A stretch of 8,500 nucleotides of DNA from Actinomycetota bacterium (GTDB lineage Bacteria; Actinomycetota; Thermoleophilia; Solirubrobacterales; Solirubrobacteraceae): NCBI GenBank assembly GCA_019348435.1, contig JAHWJM010000096.1:1-8500 (forward strand). Direction: 5' to 3'. The translations under genes were made by a program, and so were the position numbers. Below are positions 6,903 through 8,500 of this stretch, in pieces. Below the pieces are notes generated by a model. The model had not been told where the DNA came from. It did no database searches and saw only the letters and a program-made list of their open reading frames with translations. Each line of letters begins with the position of its first letter. Within the stretch, counting starts at the first letter, position 1.

Positions 6903-6980
6903 CGGCGCGTTCTCCTCGCGTCCGCGGCAGCGAAGCGCCTGACGGCGGCGCAGGCGGCGACTTCACATATCGTCCCGTGC
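6903..6980 (+). promoter_or_regulatory. Spacer before the glycoside hydrolase, with a possible hairpin and -10
   Basis: This 78-base gap holds a possible stem. GAAG-CGCCTG (6932-6941) pairs with CAGGCG (6951-6956) and, after a 4-base bulge, CTTC (6961-6964). The AT-rich ACATAT (6965-6970) stands out against the GC background and could be a -10 element feeding a leaderless GTG/ATG start at 6981/6984. No good -35 is seen at standard spacing. This is speculative: the hydrolase may instead be transcribed from upstream. Confidence 0.25.
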
Positions 6981-8378
6981 GTGATGTCGCGAATCGTCAC
7001 GATTGCGATCGTCGCGGGCCTGCTCGGCGTGGTGGCATATTCCCTGCTGCACCAACAACTGACGGGTGCTCGCAGCGACGACGGCGGGTGTGGCGCGGCC
7101 GGCCGAGAATCCAGCCGATCGTGCGCGTCCGCGGCGCTCCCTCGCCGCGTCGGCGGCACCCTTCCGATGGATGCCCGTGCCTTCGTCGACACGATCGGCG
7201 TGAACACCCATCTGTTCTACGTCGACACGTCGTACGGCGACTACGCGCTGGTCAGGCGGCGCCTGCGCGAGCTCGGCATCCGCCACATTCGAGACGGGCT
7301 CGATCCCGCCCGCACGCCCGCCTTCTTCGAGCGCGTCAACGACCTGGCGGCCGCCGGGATCAAGAGCACGCTGATCGCCTGCCGGGTCGAGCCTCCCGGC
7401 GTTCCCTGGACGACCTACGTGAAGGACGCCAAGACCCGCGTGCGCTCGTCGCTCGACGCGCTGGAGGGCGTGAACGAGCCGGACCTGGTGGCCGCGGGAC
7501 GCGACTGGATCTCGTCGGCGCGGGGATGCCAGCGAAAGCTGTATCGCCAGGCGACGCGCTCCACCTTCGGAGCGCCACTGAGAGTGCCGGTCCTCGGCCC
7601 GTCGATCCAGGCCGTGAACCTCCAGCGGTTCGGTGACATCTCCGACCGTGCCGACGGCGGGGCGGTGCATCCCTATCCCGGAGGCATGCGGCCGAGCCGC
7701 CCCGGTCCCTACGCGTCGGCGGCCCACTTGGTGGGCGTGCGCGAGCACCAATTCGGTGGCGCGCACGCCCCCGTCTATGCCACCGAGACCGGGTACCACG
7801 ACGCGCTGAACACCACCAGCACGCATCCTCCGGCGTCACAGAGAGCGATATCGATCTACCTGCCGCGCCTGCTTCTCGAGCACGCAAAGGCCGGGTTCAA
7901 GCGGACGTTCGTCTACGAGTTGGTCGACGAGCGCCCCGATCCGGCACGCGCAGACGTGGAGCTGAACTACGGCCTCTTCGAGAGCGACTGGTCCTACAAG
8001 CCGAGCGCAACCGCGTTGAGAAACATGATCGCGCTCCTGGACAGCCCTCGCCGCAGCCGGCGAGGGCGGCTGCGCTACTCGGTCTCGAAGACGGTCGACC
8101 CGGACGGCCCAGGCTCACGCGGCGTCGTCAACGACATGCTGCTGCAGAAAGCCGACGGCTCGTACTGGCTGGCGCTCTGGCAGGACTCGACGGTCTGGGA
8201 TGAGAACGCGCGCACGGACATCCACAATCCGGGCGCCACGGTCCGGGTGACGCTGGGGCGGCGCATGACGCTGAGCAAGTACCGCCCGACGCACGGCCTG
8301 GCGGCCTCGCGCAGCCGGACCGCGCGGTCGATCACGGCGGACGTCGGCGACGACGTGCTCCTGATCAAGATGCGCTGA
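6981..8378 (+). CDS. Membrane-anchored clan GH-A glycoside hydrolase (GH39/GH5-like)
   Basis: Likely hydrolyses or trims polysaccharide outside the membrane. It is 465 residues from GTG 6981; the next codon is ATG (6984), so either may initiate, and no Shine-Dalgarno is seen. A single hydrophobic segment at about 5-22 (IVTIAIVAGLLGVVAYSLL) follows a basic start and acts as a signal anchor or uncleaved signal; there is no lipobox. A short Gly/Ser/Cys-containing linker follows (about 30-60, with C37 and C48). The TIM barrel begins near FVDTIGVNTHLFY (68-80). GVNEPD at 163-168 carries the predicted acid/base E166, at the end of strand 4 as in clan GH-A. VYATETGYH at 265-273 carries the predicted nucleophile E269. 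YELVDE (312-317) and NYGLFESDWSYKPSATAL are typical closing barrel elements. Residues after about 365 form a beta-rich accessory domain. By position it resembles PslG-type hydrolases that act on exopolysaccharide made by the same locus. Substrate is unknown. Confidence 0.82.
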   Translation: MMSRIVTIAIVAGLLGVVAYSLLHQQLTGARSDDGGCGAAGRESSRSCASAALPRRVGGTLPMDARAFVDTIGVNTHLFYVDTSYGDYALVRRRLRELGIRHIRDGLDPARTPAFFERVNDLAAAGIKSTLIACRVEPPGVPWTTYVKDAKTRVRSSLDALEGVNEPDLVAAGRDWISSARGCQRKLYRQATRSTFGAPLRVPVLGPSIQAVNLQRFGDISDRADGGAVHPYPGGMRPSRPGPYASAAHLVGVREHQFGGAHAPVYATETGYHDALNTTSTHPPASQRAISIYLPRLLLEHAKAGFKRTFVYELVDERPDPARADVELNYGLFESDWSYKPSATALRNMIALLDSPRRSRRGRLRYSVSKTVDPDGPGSRGVVNDMLLQKADGSYWLALWQDSTVWDENARTDIHNPGATVRVTLGRRMTLSKYRPTHGLAASRSRTARSITADVGDDVLLIKMR

Positions 8379-8385
8379 ACCCTGC

Positions 8386-8410
8386 GCCGGGGCGTACGGC
8401 CGACGCCGGC
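8386..8410. terminator. Possible bidirectional stem-loop between convergent genes
   Basis: GCC-GG-GGCGT (8386-8395) can pair with ACGCC-GGC (8403-8410), an 8-bp GC stem with two bulged G and a 7-base loop. It fills most of the 32-base gap between the hydrolase stop and the stop of the converging minus-strand gene. There is no T-tract, so it is at best a non-canonical terminator. Confidence 0.35.
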
Positions 8411-8500
8411 TCAGCGACGCAGCGACTGGATGAGCGATGCGAGCCGCTCGACGAAACGCTCGCGCGAGAACTCCTCCGCGCGAGCCCGCAGCGCCGCGCG
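8411..8500 (-). CDS. C-terminal end of a minus-strand gene, probably a glycosyltransferase
   Basis: On the minus strand an open frame enters from beyond the window and stops with TGA at 8413-8411, giving 29 visible residues. The segment ALRARAEEFSRERFVERL followed by a short basic end resembles the closing amphipathic helix of GT4 glycosyltransferases, where the pattern AR..A..FS.ERF is common. Too little is visible to be certain, and any helical C-terminus with that composition could look similar. Its stop lies 32 bases from the converging hydrolase stop, consistent with the glycan locus continuing to the right on the other strand. Confidence 0.5.
   Translation of the reverse strand, partial: RAALRARAEEFSRERFVERLASLIQSLRR

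Noticed and set aside
5357..7636. 759-codon plus-strand open frame spanning the flippase and half of the hydrolase
   Set aside because: It is Arg/Gly/Ala-rich nonsense and out of frame with two well-supported genes. Long stop-free frames are expected in DNA this GC-rich.
1..8500. CRISPR arrays, tRNA or rRNA genes, IS ends, long direct repeats
   Set aside because: I looked for regularly spaced repeats, cloverleaf-like segments, transposase motifs and terminal inverted repeats and saw none.

Overview
The window is high-GC DNA, roughly 70% by eye. It reads as chromosomal sequence from an actinobacterium, and the class Thermoleophilia (Solirubrobacterales and relatives) is my best guess. Three things support this: the strong G/C bias at third codon positions, the actinobacterial form of MutY (iron-sulfur cluster present, no NUDIX-like domain), and a DivIVA/Wag31-type protein with the actinobacterial PIG-(K/R)-RGY membrane-binding loop. 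The class-level assignment is inference. I see no tRNA, rRNA, CRISPR array, insertion sequence or phage gene.

Region 1 (1-2915, plus strand) is housekeeping. It holds the C-terminal 60% of UvrB (nucleotide excision repair), a complete 266-residue MutY adenine glycosylase 10 bases downstream, and a 277-residue DivIVA-domain protein 47 bases after that. The tight, same-strand spacing suggests a transcription unit.

Region 2 (2934-8500) is a surface-glycan locus. A minus-strand NAD-dependent sugar-nucleotide epimerase converges on divIVA. After a 184-base divergent spacer rich in inverted repeats, three plus-strand genes follow: a GT-B glycosyltransferase, a multi-spanning polysaccharide flippase of the Wzx/PST type, and a membrane-anchored clan GH-A glycoside hydrolase. 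At the right edge is the last 29 codons of a converging minus-strand gene, probably another glycosyltransferase. The logical flow is supply of an activated sugar (epimerase), assembly on a carrier lipid (glycosyltransferases), transfer across the membrane (flippase) and trimming or processing outside (hydrolase). No polymerase, priming transferase or chain-length regulator is in view, so the locus must continue beyond the window or rely on genes elsewhere.

I did not find a clearly new system. The points most worth a second look are: a likely CTG start for the flippase, with an ideally placed GGAGG and a CTGA overlap with the preceding stop; the conserved-looking C-terminal cap on the DivIVA protein, separated from its coiled coil by a low-complexity linker; the hairpin-rich divergent spacer; and the unusual active-site layout of the glycosyltransferase.
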